Origin: Paenibacillus xylanexedens
GTDB lineage: Bacteria; Bacillota; Bacilli; Paenibacillales; Paenibacillaceae
DNA: 64,000 nucleotides
Direction of reading: 5' to 3'
Assembly (NCBI RefSeq): GCF_007676705.1
Contig: NZ_VEBF01000002.1
Coordinates: 1,756,452-1,820,451 of the forward strand
This document shows, piece after piece, positions 38,194 to 46,516 of the stretch. The position numbers and the translations under genes were made by a program. Each line of letters begins with the position of its first letter. Position 1 is the stretch's first letter. Under the pieces are notes generated by a model. It worked only from the letters and a program-made list of their open reading frames with translations, was not told the DNA's origin and searched no databases.

Positions 38194-39462
38194 CTATTGT
38201 TTCAGCATCCACTTCAGCAAATCCGGCGCGCTTGCCCATAGACGGGAGTGCATAATGACATACTCAATCGCTTCGTTAGAGTCGCCCCTTCCGACAAAAT
38301 CAGGGAGGTTATGCGGCAGCCTCTTCAAACCCAGCAGGTAATCAGGCACATGCTTGTTCACACCCCGGGCCGCACGGTACAGCATGTTGAGCTGGGAGGT
38401 AATTCCGTTCTTCTTATACTCCAGAATGATCTGGTCATAAGCAAAGGCAGTAGCAGCTTCACCTTTTCCATACTTCTTGAGCAATTGTTCTGCCTGCTTC
38501 AATTGGTTGTTGTACAAATAGACAGCTGCGAGCAGGTAACGCGCTCCGGTATTATCTTCCGTATTAAGCTCTAGAATACGCTCCAAGATTTGTGCCGCTT
38601 CTTTGGCATCTCCGCCAAACCAGCAGGATTCGGCATAGCTTTTGCATATCCGGATATAGGGACGAGTCTCATGAAGCCCCCAGAAGTGCCCTTTGTTCTT
38701 CTCAAAAAATAGTTCGCCCAGTTCGCGTTCGCCAGCAGCGATTCCGGCCTTGAGGTAAGCTCGTGCATCTTGCTCATTGTCCGATTCCTCAGCCAAAATA
38801 AGATACGCATCAGAGCTGTCAGGATACATCTCCAGCGCCGTTTCCGCCAGTTGTACTCTCCGTTTGGAAGAACTGGCTTCCATCGCCTTATGCAGTAGAG
38901 CCTGTGCTTTATCCTTCGATGTGCCTGGGCCGTTCAGCATCATCAGCTCGTCCGTTTCGCCGCCCATACCGTATTCTTCGATGTAAGTAACCATCTCCTT
39001 AATCTTCCGGGAGATCGTTCCTGCCGTTACCTCATATTTAGAGGCCAGATCAGCCTTCAAGACATTGAAGCCGTATTCCTCGGACAGCAAATACTCAATT
39101 GCAGCACAGAACGACCCTGTCTTCTTCACAGTAGGGCGGGTCTGGCGAGAATACCCGTTCCATAGCACCAGAGCTTCCAAAATCAGCTCCGGTTCATATT
39201 GGCCCTTCATGCTCTCAATAAGTTGCAGAGCTAACTGTTCATGAGTCGGATGCTCCCATTTCAGTTCGCTCGCCACCATCTTTTTCAGCTTGGTCAAGGT
39301 CAGCTTGCTCTCAGGCTGAGCCGAGGTTTCCTGAACAGGCTGCTCCGTTGATATCAGTTGCAGTATGGATTCTACCGCAGTGGCCTCCTTGCCCAGACAG
39401 CATTTCTTATATTTTTTCCCGCTTCCGCATGGGCATCTATCATTTCTTCCAACCTTACTCAA
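38194..39462 (-). CDS. SEC-C metal-binding, TPR-like protein
   Basis: Cytoplasmic 422-aa protein. The N-terminus has a SEC-C zinc motif ([14 protein letters not shown], residues about 6-19), as on SecA and many uncharacterised proteins. The middle contains a predicted helical region with an HTH-like stretch ([18 protein letters not shown]), and the C-terminal half shows TPR-like helices ([39 protein letters not shown]). Function unknown. The start is TTG 39462, eight nt after AAGGGGG; the upstream ATG at 39495 lies before the ribosome site. No clear operon partner. Confidence 0.72.
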   Translation of the reverse strand: MSKVGRNDRCPCGSGKKYKKCCLGKEATAVESILQLISTEQPVQETSAQPESKLTLTKLKKMVASELKWEHPTHEQLALQLIESMKGQYEPELILEALVLWNGYSRQTRPTVKKTGSFCAAIEYLLSEEYGFNVLKADLASKYEVTAGTISRKIKEMVTYIEEYGMGGETDELMMLNGPGTSKDKAQALLHKAMEASSSKRRVQLAETALEMYPDSSDAYLILAEESDNEQDARAYLKAGIAAGERELGELFFEKNKGHFWGLHETRPYIRICKSYAESCWFGGDAKEAAQILERILELNTEDNTGARYLLAAVYLYNNQLKQAEQLLKKYGKGEAATAFAYDQIILEYKKNGITSQLNMLYRAARGVNKHVPDYLLGLKRLPHNLPDFVGRGDSNEAIEYVIMHSRLWASAPDLLKWMLKQ

Positions 39463-39704
39463 AACTAATTCCCCCTTAAATCTGTCACCAGCCATTCGAA
39501 TGAGGACACTGTTGCTATAGTATGATAGGTGTCATTTCTCAAACGAGGCATTCTATATAACTTACAATTGTTCTTGAACATACTGATGTCTATGAATAAA
39601 ATCGGCTTTAGATTATTCAAAATCCATTTCTCTATTCTAGCAAAAATTTATATAAAGGGGGAAGATTCGCTACAGTTCCCCCAAAACATATACATTCTCA
39701 CCCC

Positions 39705-39776
39705 AAAAAAATAGCCTGCACACGGTGTGCAGGCTCAAAGGATATATAAAAAAAGGGGGTCATGTGTGTTATTATA
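39705..39776 (-). ncRNA. Candidate C-rich small RNA
   Basis: A minus-strand -10 TATAAT (39771-39776) is followed, about 60 nt on, by a perfect hairpin AGCCTGCACA-CCG-TGTGCAGGCT and ATTTTTTT (39705-39735). The short transcript would carry ACCCCCTTTTTTT, complementary to ribosome binding sites. A 19-bp palindrome lies 30-47 bases upstream. No -35 match and no credible reading frame. Low certainty. Confidence 0.4.
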
Positions 39777-39804
39777 AGCCCACTATGTTAAAGGCTTGTG
39801 TAAC

Positions 39805-39823
39805 TAATATTACAGTAATATTA
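39805..39823. promoter_or_regulatory. Perfect palindrome upstream of the candidate sRNA
   Basis: TAATATTAC-A-GTAATATTA, nine-bp perfect arms around one base, in a stretch with no gene, 29 bases upstream of the TATAAT. Confidence 0.45.
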
Positions 39824-39873
39824 CAAAAATGATAGCGCTTTATAATTATGTTTTTTTAATATACCTCATGATT

Positions 39874-39922
39874 AAAAAGCCCTTGCACATCGCTCGACTC
39901 TATAGTCAAGCAGTGCAAGGGC
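39874..39922 (-). terminator. Terminator of the GSP17M-like gene
   Basis: Minus-strand GCCCTTGCAC/GTGCAAGGGC (10 bp perfect, 24-nt loop) followed by TTTTTAATC, 18 bases after the stop. Confidence 0.85.
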
Positions 39923-39939
39923 CAAGAAGTATCTACACG

Positions 39940-40386
39940 TTAATTCAACTCTTCCACATAGGCATGGTTGGAACGAAGCTTATGAACAATCTCGTCATAG
40001 TCCTCATCCCTTACTTTGGCAGACAGAACATAATGCAGATCATCATAATCGGCCGAGGACACGTCCGCAGCATCCAGCATGTCACCATCCTCATTCACTC
40101 TGTCACGAGAATCCCGTTCTGCATCACGGTCCACATTGGCTACCACTGGGATCACATTTTCGCTGGCAGGAACACCTGGGGCCGCACCCACACCCATTGC
40201 CCCGTTGGTGCCTACACCACCTGCTGTATTATATGGCACCAATGGTACCATCACACGCGTGTCTCTACCTACGGCACTGTCGAGTTGACCTACTTCCAAA
40301 TGCTCTGTACGGAACGTCTGAAGAGATGTTCTTGCACCTTCTGCCTCGTCTTCGGTTCGAAAATACGCCTGAATATGTTTTGTCAT
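39940..40386 (-). CDS. General stress protein 17M-like (YflT family)
   Basis: 148-aa acidic cytoplasmic protein with the N-terminal ferredoxin-like segment seen in GSP17M (MTKHIQAYFRTEDEAEGART) and a middle low-complexity stretch GGVGTNGAMGVGAAPGVPAS. Function unknown; the B. subtilis relative is a SigB stress protein. The ATG at 40386 follows AAAGGAGGG. Upstream, after the PfpI gene, lies a SigB-like promoter. Confidence 0.65.
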   Translation of the reverse strand: MTKHIQAYFRTEDEAEGARTSLQTFRTEHLEVGQLDSAVGRDTRVMVPLVPYNTAGGVGTNGAMGVGAAPGVPASENVIPVVANVDRDAERDSRDRVNEDGDMLDAADVSSADYDDLHYVLSAKVRDEDYDEIVHKLRSNHAYVEELN

Positions 40387-40455
40387 GTCAAACCCTCCTT
40401 TTTCGGAATAAAATGCAACGCGAACTCTGTAAGCTTCACGATGTAACGTAGTAAG

Positions 40456-40480
40456 ATACATCCATGTATGTGAGTTAAAC
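40456..40480 (-). promoter_or_regulatory. SigB-like promoter of the GSP17M-like gene
   Basis: Minus-strand GTTTAA (40475-40480, exact -35 of SigB) and ATGTAT (40456-40461, 4 of 6 to GGGTAT) with a 13-bp spacer. Confidence 0.45.
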
Positions 40481-40489
40481 TTGGTTAAG

Positions 40490-40996
40490 TTAAATAACTT
40501 TTAACAGTTCACGCACAAACGCGGGCTCATCTTCAGGCGTTCGGGATGTAATATAATTTCCATCCACTACAGCCTCATGATCTTTGAACTCTGCTCCTGC
40601 GTTCACCATGTCATCTTTAAGTGGCGGATAGGACGTAATGGTTCGTCCTTTCAACAGATCGGCACTCGCCAGAATCTGAGGACCGTGACAGATCGCTGCG
40701 ATTGGTTTCTTCGCACTGTTGATCTCGGTAACGAACTTCAGAATGTTTGCATCACTCCGCAAATTCTCAGGGGAAGATCCACCAGGAATCACGACTGCAT
40801 CATAATCTGAAGAGGATACATCAGCGATCGCCTTATCTGTAGTATAGGAGGCCTTTCCTCCCTTACCTTTAAGGGTCTCACCGGCTTTTAATCCGATAAT
40901 CTCCACTTCGTGACCAGCTTTCTTCACTTCATCATACGGAACTTGCATCTCCGAATCTTCAAAGTCATTCGCCAATAAAAAAGCAACTTTACTCAT
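40490..40996 (-). CDS. DJ-1/PfpI-family protein (general stress protein 18 type)
   Basis: 168-aa protein of the DJ-1/PfpI superfamily, with nucleophile-elbow cysteine in AAICHGPQIL, a preceding VVIPGGSSPENLR, and the usual glutamate near the N-terminus. Relatives YfkM/YraA are stress proteins linked to protein or aldehyde damage repair, but the activity is not certain here. It precedes the GSP17M-like gene on the same strand and has its own SigB-like promoter. Confidence 0.88.
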   Translation of the reverse strand: MSKVAFLLANDFEDSEMQVPYDEVKKAGHEVEIIGLKAGETLKGKGGKASYTTDKAIADVSSSDYDAVVIPGGSSPENLRSDANILKFVTEINSAKKPIAAICHGPQILASADLLKGRTITSYPPLKDDMVNAGAEFKDHEAVVDGNYITSRTPEDEPAFVRELLKVI

Positions 40997-41083
40997 AACG
41001 TATGTTCTCCTTTCCGTGTTCGAACTTTCTTTAGGAATCGGGTCTTGCAGTACATTGGCACTTCGTTGTGCCTCATTTTGTTA

Positions 41084-41110
41084 TTACCCTCACCAGAGCA
41101 ATTTATAAAC
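41084..41110 (-). promoter_or_regulatory. SigB-like promoter of the PfpI gene
   Basis: Minus-strand GTTTAT (41105-41110) and GGGTAA (41084-41089), 15-bp spacer, close to the SigB consensus GTTTAA/GGGTAT. Confidence 0.5.
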
Positions 41111-41175
41111 AACTCCATTTGTATTCATTGTTGCTAATTGCAAAAGTTAAGGCTAGAAAACAATTAATACACAAC

Positions 41176-41212
41176 AAAAAGCCCTGATTCGATAATGAAC
41201 CAGGACTTTTTT
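41176..41212. terminator. Terminator after the 55-aa gene
   Basis: AAAAAG-C-CCTG-ATTC...GAA-C-CAGG-A-CTTTTT hairpin with two mismatches; T tracts on both strands. Confidence 0.7.
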
Positions 41213-41228
41213 ATATCTGTGTAAACAT

Positions 41229-41396
41229 TCAAGATCGCGGAAGATGATTTTGCTTCCCTTTGTCCGAATCCTGAAGTGCCCAGATCGTTGCAACACATTC
41301 AGCAGCCGCACGGGCAAGGTGTAATGATTCATACAGGCTTCCAGGGAATACCAAAGGTTCCGTACGCGTACGTGTTTCTTTCGCAGATTGGCGCAT
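41229..41396 (-). CDS. Small hypothetical protein (55 aa)
   Basis: Short reading frame whose translation starts MRQSAKETRTRTEPLVFPGS and contains a helical LHLARAAAECVATIWALQ. AAAGGAG lies 13 nt before the ATG, a long gap; an in-frame ATT at 41399 would be at 10 nt. A terminator follows its stop by 16 bases. No family recognised. It is probably real because of its ribosome site, terminator and otherwise empty neighbourhood, but this is not certain. Confidence 0.45.
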   Translation of the reverse strand: MRQSAKETRTRTEPLVFPGSLYESLHLARAAAECVATIWALQDSDKGKQNHLPRS

Positions 41397-41471
41397 AATA
41401 GGGTGGATACTCCTTTGATTAATAAGTAGTCATCAACGAATTATCCTTATTATGGCCTCAACTCCATGATA

Positions 41472-41933
41472 TTATGCACGCGGTTCCTGACGAACCGGGC
41501 TTTCAAGCATCAAAGTCACAGGTCCCCAGTTGGTAAACGTTACATCCATCATCGCTCCGAAACGGCCGGTTTCAACCCGAATACCTTTCTCACGCAACAG
41601 TTGATTAAACGTTTCATACAACAGTTCTGCCGCTTCGGGTCGGGCCGCAGCCGCAAAGCTCGGACGTTTCCCTTTACGACAATCGCCGTACAGGGTGAAC
41701 TGGGAAACAGACAGTACAGCACCGCCTACATCAAGCAGACTGAGGTTCATCTTCTCCTGCTCATCCTCAAAAATCCGTAACCCACTAATTTTGTCAGCCA
41801 GATACTGAGCATCCTTCTCGGTGTCCTCGTGGGTAATGCCCACGAGCAACATTAATCCAGATTCAATCTTACCTGTCAGCTCGTCTCCCACGGTAACCTG
41901 AGCCTCTTTACAGCGTTGTACAAGCACCCTCAT
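41472..41933 (-). CDS. dtd: D-aminoacyl-tRNA deacylase
   Basis: Homodimeric editing enzyme removing D-amino acids (and glycine from tRNA-Ala), 153 aa. The two active-site motifs are present: [17 protein letters not shown] near residue 78 and NWGPVTL near residue 137. It follows relA by 12 bases, the conserved relA-dtd operon (yrvI in B. subtilis). Confidence 0.95.
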   Translation of the reverse strand: MRVLVQRCKEAQVTVGDELTGKIESGLMLLVGITHEDTEKDAQYLADKISGLRIFEDEQEKMNLSLLDVGGAVLSVSQFTLYGDCRKGKRPSFAAAARPEAAELLYETFNQLLREKGIRVETGRFGAMMDVTFTNWGPVTLMLESPVRQEPRA

Positions 41934-41945
41934 GTTACAGGCTCC

Positions 41946-44123
41946 TTACTGCATAATCCGATGCACCGAATAGACATCTTTCACCCGTTTAATCCGTTCT
42001 ACAACGGATTGCAGATGATCCGTATTACGAATCAGAATGGTCACGTGCACCAATGCTAATTTATTTTTATCTGTCCGTCCCGTGACGGCAGAAATATTTG
42101 TTTTACTTTCAGAAACAGCCTGAAGCACCTCATTGAGCAACCCATTGCGATCATGACCTGTAATCTCAATATCTACACTGTAGTTGGCTTCAATATTCTC
42201 TTCCCACTCGACCTCGATAACACGAGCTGCTTCTTCTCCATCTGCACTTGACGGGATATTCGGACAGTCACTCCGGTGAACAGAAACGCCACGTCCCCGT
42301 GTAACATAACCGATGATATCATCCCCAGGTACAGGATTACAGCACCGTGCAAAACGAACAAGCAAGTTATCAATGCCTTTGACACGAATGCCATTGGTTG
42401 GACGATTTTTGCGTTCAGGGGCAGGTTTAAGCTCGCGCATCTCGGAATTTAATTCCAGCAAACTGGACTCTTCCTGCTCTTTGCGCAATTTCTCGGTTGC
42501 TTTGGTCACGATCTGTGCAGCGGTAATTCCACCGAATCCAACAGCCGCAAGCATATCCTCGATATCGTTAAAGGCATATTTTTTGGCAGCTTCCATCAAC
42601 TTGTCATCGGTCATCCACGCAGAAGGATCAAGCCCCATGCGTTTCAGTTCACGCTCACAGCTCTCCCGACCTTTTTCAACGTTTTCTTCACGGCGTTCCT
42701 TCTTGAACCATTGCTTAATCTTCGCTCGTGCATGAGAAGATTTCGCAATTTTCATCCAGTCCTGGCTCGGTCCGTAAGAATGTTTGGACGTCAAAATTTC
42801 GATGATATCGCCTGTCTTCAGATGGTAATCAAGCGGAACAATTCGACCATTCACTTTGGCACCAATGGTGCGATTACCAACTTCCGTATGGATTCGGTAA
42901 GCAAAATCCAATGGAACCGAGCCAATCGGTAATTCGATGACTTCTCCTTTTGGCGTAAATACAAATACCAGATCCGAGAAGAAATCCATTTTGAGCGATT
43001 CTACGAATTCTGACGCATCCTGTGCTTCGTTTTGAAGTTCAAGTATTTCGCGGAAGAACGTAATTTTGTCTTCAAAATGATTTCCATTCGCAGCACCTTC
43101 TTTGTAGGCCCAGTGAGCAGCGATACCAAATTCAGCAGTCCGGTGCATATCCCATGTCCGAATCTGAACTTCCGTTGGTTCACCATTGGGACCGACTACC
43201 GTTGTATGCAGCGATTGATACATATTCGCCTTAGGCATTGCAATATAGTCCTTAAAGCGACCAGGCATCGGTTTCCATAGCGTGTGTATAATGCCCAAGG
43301 TAGCATAACAATCCTTGATATTATCCACAATAATACGGATGGCAAGCAGGTCATAAATTTCGTTAAACTGCTTGTTTTTGGTTGTCATTTTCTTGAACAC
43401 GCTGTAGATATGTTTCGGACGTCCCGAAAGGTCTGCCTGAATTCCCATCTCATCGAGCTTGTTCGTAATTCCGTCCATAACCGTATCAATATATTGCTCA
43501 CGTTCCGCACGCTTTTTGTGCATCAGGTTTGCAATTCGGTAGTACTGCTGCGGATTCAAATAACGGAGGGCGATGTCCTCCATTTCCCATTTGATTGCAG
43601 AGATACCCAACCGGTTCGCAATCGGACAGAAAATCTCCAGCGTCTCATAAGAGATCCGGCGCTGGCTTTCTTCCGACTGAAACTTGAGTGTCCGCATATT
43701 GTGCAGACGGTCGGCCAATTTAATCACGATGACACGGATGTCCTGCGCCATGGCGATGAACATTTTGCGGTAGTTCTCGTTCTGCTGTTCTTCCTTGGAG
43801 CGAAACTGAATACGTTCCAGCTTCGTCAAGCCGTCAACAAGCATGGCACACGTATTGCCGAAATGATTGCGGATCTCTTCAAGTGAAACTGTAGTATCCT
43901 CTACTACATCATGAAGAAGCGCTGCTATTATAGAGATGGTGTCCATCTGCATGTTCACAACAATGTCGGCAACCGCAAGCGGATGCAGAATATACGGTTC
44001 TCCCGATTTTCGCGTCTGTCCATGGTGGGCCTGATCAGCAAATTCGTAAGCTTCTCGTATGCGCACCAGATCGGGTTCTTTGATATATGCCCCGGCCTTC
44101 TCGAGTAATTGCTCTATGCCCAT
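41946..44123 (-). CDS. relA: Bifunctional (p)ppGpp synthetase/hydrolase RelA/SpoT
   Basis: Long RSH enzyme, 725 aa, making and degrading (p)ppGpp on amino-acid starvation. The hydrolase HD domain includes LLHDVVEDT (near residue 68) and LADRLHNMRTL; the synthetase has SGRPKHIYSVFKKM; then TGS (FVFTPKGEVIELPIGS), an RCCNPVPGD zinc-finger region and a C-terminal ACT domain. The hydrolase residues look intact. The ribosome site is weak and far (AAAGGAC, about 16 nt), and a stable hairpin lies 34 bases before the start. Confidence 0.97.
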   Translation of the reverse strand: MGIEQLLEKAGAYIKEPDLVRIREAYEFADQAHHGQTRKSGEPYILHPLAVADIVVNMQMDTISIIAALLHDVVEDTTVSLEEIRNHFGNTCAMLVDGLTKLERIQFRSKEEQQNENYRKMFIAMAQDIRVIVIKLADRLHNMRTLKFQSEESQRRISYETLEIFCPIANRLGISAIKWEMEDIALRYLNPQQYYRIANLMHKKRAEREQYIDTVMDGITNKLDEMGIQADLSGRPKHIYSVFKKMTTKNKQFNEIYDLLAIRIIVDNIKDCYATLGIIHTLWKPMPGRFKDYIAMPKANMYQSLHTTVVGPNGEPTEVQIRTWDMHRTAEFGIAAHWAYKEGAANGNHFEDKITFFREILELQNEAQDASEFVESLKMDFFSDLVFVFTPKGEVIELPIGSVPLDFAYRIHTEVGNRTIGAKVNGRIVPLDYHLKTGDIIEILTSKHSYGPSQDWMKIAKSSHARAKIKQWFKKERREENVEKGRESCERELKRMGLDPSAWMTDDKLMEAAKKYAFNDIEDMLAAVGFGGITAAQIVTKATEKLRKEQEESSLLELNSEMRELKPAPERKNRPTNGIRVKGIDNLLVRFARCCNPVPGDDIIGYVTRGRGVSVHRSDCPNIPSSADGEEAARVIEVEWEENIEANYSVDIEITGHDRNGLLNEVLQAVSESKTNISAVTGRTDKNKLALVHVTILIRNTDHLQSVVERIKRVKDVYSVHRIMQ

Positions 44124-44156
44124 TCTGATCTGTTCCGTGTCCTTTCTATACCAAAT

Positions 44157-44188
44157 GGAACCCGTGACAATGTCTCAACACAGGTTCC
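44157..44188 (-). promoter_or_regulatory. Hairpin in the relA 5' untranslated region
   Basis: Minus-strand GGAACCTGTG/CACGGGTTCC, 10-bp stem (one wobble) with a 12-nt loop, 34 bases before the relA start. No T tract, so it is not a clear terminator. Nothing else recognisable in 44189-44429. Confidence 0.45.
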
Positions 44189-44429
44189 CCGTAAAAGTAA
44201 TTTCCTATAATTATGACGCTTCGCCCGTTTCCCGTCAACTACTGACGAATAAGAGTACTTATCCAATTTTTATATTGATGATCCGTATTACTTCTAAGTG
44301 GTTCCCCTACGAACGACAAGTGATTGAATATGTTTCTTAATTCTTATGTATTATTGCCGTTATTTGCTGAAATAGAAGGAAATTTCATGAAAATATAAAT
44401 TTTATCGCGCTGCTACGTCAAAAATGTTA

Positions 44430-44458
44430 TTGCTTAATTAAGAGAAACTCTGTAATCT
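44430..44458 (+). promoter_or_regulatory. Candidate promoter of the uracil permease gene
   Basis: TTGCTT (44430-44435) and TAATCT (44453-44458) with 17-bp spacing, 38 bases before the TTG start. Confidence 0.4.
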
Positions 44459-44496
44459 ATTGAAAGTTTGTGTTTCGGAAAAGGAGATGAAATTCA

Positions 44497-45813
44497 TTGC
44501 AACGCGAAATTCAGGTTAATCAAAAGATGCCACTCGGCTCAGGTTCGCTGCTTAGCCTTCAGCATTTGTTCGCCATGTTTGGCAGCACGGTGCTTGTACC
44601 GAACCTGTTCGGTGTCGACCCTAGTATGATATTGCTGATGAACGGAATTGGAACCCTGTTGTACATACTGATGTGTAAAGGAAAAATCCCCGCCTATTTG
44701 GGTTCCAGCTTTGCTTTTATTGCTCCTGTCACATCAGTGTTAAAAACACATCCAGAGAACGGCTACTCGATGGCTCTTGGCGCCTTTATCATAACAGGTA
44801 TTGTTTTCTGTCTAGTAGCTCTCATTGTGAAATATGTCGGAACAGGATGGATTAATGTGGTATTCCCACCGGCAGTTATGGGTGCCATCGTTGCTTTGAT
44901 CGGTCTGGAGCTTGTACCTGTTGCAGCTGGTATGGCCGGATTGATTAATTCCGATCCGGTAGCTAATCCCAACTGGGTTCCTCAGGCGAAACCTATTATA
45001 CTCTCCATGGCCACGCTCGGGATCACTGTCATTGGTGCCGTAACATTTCGTGGATTCCCCAAAATCATTCATATTCTAATCGGTATTGTAGTGGGTTATA
45101 TCCTTGGTTATTCTATGGGTCTGGTTGATAAACAGGCTATTGGAAACGCTGATTTCCTCTCACTACCAACCGTGACTACACCTACATTTGACTGGTCTGT
45201 TGTCTTCACCATTTTGCCTGTAGCGCTTGTGGTTATCGTAGAACATATTGGACATTTACTCGTAACAAGCAGCATTGTAGGCAAAGATCTATCCAAAGAC
45301 CCTGGCCTCCATCGTTCCCTGCTTGGTAACGGCGTATCCACCATACTGTCCGGGTTTGTAGGATCAACCCCGAATACAACCTATGGTGAGAACATCGGTG
45401 TTATGGCTCTGACTCGGGTATACTCCACATATGTTATTGGAGGCGCAGCGGTTATTGCAATTGTACTCTCCTTCTCAGGAACATTCTCGGCGCTTGTAGC
45501 CAACATTCCTGTACCCGTTATGGGCGGCGTATCCCTGCTTCTGTTCGGGGTAATTGCGGCATCCGGTCTGCGTATTCTGGTTGAACAGAAAGTCGACTTT
45601 GCCAAACCAACCAATCTGATTCTCACTACACTTGTACTGGTCATCGGACTGAGTGGTACAGAAGTTATTTTCTACGGCGTTCATCTAAAGGGGATGGCAC
45701 TCGCAACCATCGTTGGAATCCTGATGAGCTTGTTGTTCAAGTTGTTTGAAGTGCTGGGTTGGTTGAATGAAGACTCCAGAAAACAGCCTATCACTGAAAA
45801 AACACCTGATTAA
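44497..45813 (+). CDS. Uracil/xanthine permease (NCS2, UraA/PyrP type)
   Basis: Nucleobase:proton symporter of 438 aa, with about 14 membrane segments and the NCS2 signature QHLFAMFGSTVLVP near the N-terminus, plus GFVGSTPNTTYGENIGVMALT in the second half, as in UraA. Start TTG 44497 follows AAGGAG by about 10 nt. A PyrR binding loop is not visible in the leader. It is alone on the plus strand between relA and apt and ends at a bidirectional terminator. Confidence 0.93.
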   Translation: MQREIQVNQKMPLGSGSLLSLQHLFAMFGSTVLVPNLFGVDPSMILLMNGIGTLLYILMCKGKIPAYLGSSFAFIAPVTSVLKTHPENGYSMALGAFIITGIVFCLVALIVKYVGTGWINVVFPPAVMGAIVALIGLELVPVAAGMAGLINSDPVANPNWVPQAKPIILSMATLGITVIGAVTFRGFPKIIHILIGIVVGYILGYSMGLVDKQAIGNADFLSLPTVTTPTFDWSVVFTILPVALVVIVEHIGHLLVTSSIVGKDLSKDPGLHRSLLGNGVSTILSGFVGSTPNTTYGENIGVMALTRVYSTYVIGGAAVIAIVLSFSGTFSALVANIPVPVMGGVSLLLFGVIAASGLRILVEQKVDFAKPTNLILTTLVLVIGLSGTEVIFYGVHLKGMALATIVGILMSLLFKLFEVLGWLNEDSRKQPITEKTPD

Positions 45814-45831
45814 TTCAATAACATACACATC

Positions 45832-45879
45832 AAAAAGCCTGTTCTCCCTAACCTTTACGGTTGGAAGAACAGGCTTTTT
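45832..45879. terminator. Bidirectional terminator between uracil permease and apt
   Basis: AAAAAGCCTGTTCT/AGAACAGGCTTTTT, 14-bp perfect stem with T tracts on both strands. Confidence 0.92.
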
Positions 45880-45966
45880 GATAATCATTAATGCTGTATA
45901 TTATTTCCCGGGAAACGGGGAAAGCAATTCATGTTTCATCACAGCAGTGCATATGGAGATTTAAGC

Positions 45967-46479
45967 TTAATAGTTCATCAATGTGAATACATCGATTTCA
46001 GGCAATTTAGAACGACCGTTCAGATCAGACAGCTCGATCAGGAAGGCAGCACCAACAACTTTTCCGCCCAATTGTTCAATCAAATTGATGGAAGTAGCAA
46101 TCGTCCCACCCGTTGCGAGCAGATCATCTGCGATCAGGACATTTTGACCTTTCTCAATCGCATCTGTGTGCATAGCGAGTGTATCCTTGCCATACTCGAG
46201 ATCATAACCGACTTCAATCGTCTCTCCAGGCAGTTTTCCACTTTTGCGAATCGGAGCAAAGCCGACACCAAGAGCGTACGCCAGAGGGGCGCCCACAACG
46301 AAACCACGTGCTTCAGGTCCAGCAATGACGTCAATTTTGAGATCAGAAACCATCACTTTCAGTTCATTGATCGCATTGCGGTACATTTCTCCATCTTTCA
46401 ACAATGTCGTAATGTCCTTAAAGCTGATTCCCGGTTGTGGAAAGTCAGGGATGACACGAATATAATCTTTAAAATCCAA
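45967..46479 (-). CDS. apt: Adenine phosphoribosyltransferase
   Basis: Purine salvage enzyme converting adenine plus PRPP to AMP, 170 aa. The start MDFKDYIRVIPDFPQPGISF is typical, VIAGPEARGFVVG binds the base and VLIADDLLATGGTI is the PRPP loop. It follows recJ by 37 bases as in B. subtilis. Confidence 0.96.
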   Translation of the reverse strand: MDFKDYIRVIPDFPQPGISFKDITTLLKDGEMYRNAINELKVMVSDLKIDVIAGPEARGFVVGAPLAYALGVGFAPIRKSGKLPGETIEVGYDLEYGKDTLAMHTDAIEKGQNVLIADDLLATGGTIATSINLIEQLGGKVVGAAFLIELSDLNGRSKLPEIDVFTLMNY

Positions 46480-46516
46480 AATAATCTCCTCCTAAAATAA
46501 ATACACAAACTTCCAT

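Noticed and set aside
39529..39714. 61-codon plus-strand frame in the SEC-C/GSP17M gap
   Set aside because: It starts at a GTG without a ribosome site, is AT-rich and lacks any conserved-looking segment.
39830..39843. cre-like catabolite site TGATAGCGCTTTAT
   Set aside because: Two or more mismatches to the consensus and no gene directly downstream in a sensible position.
44189..44496. PyrR attenuator or riboswitch before the uracil permease gene
   Set aside because: No PyrR binding loop or terminator/antiterminator pair could be found in the leader.
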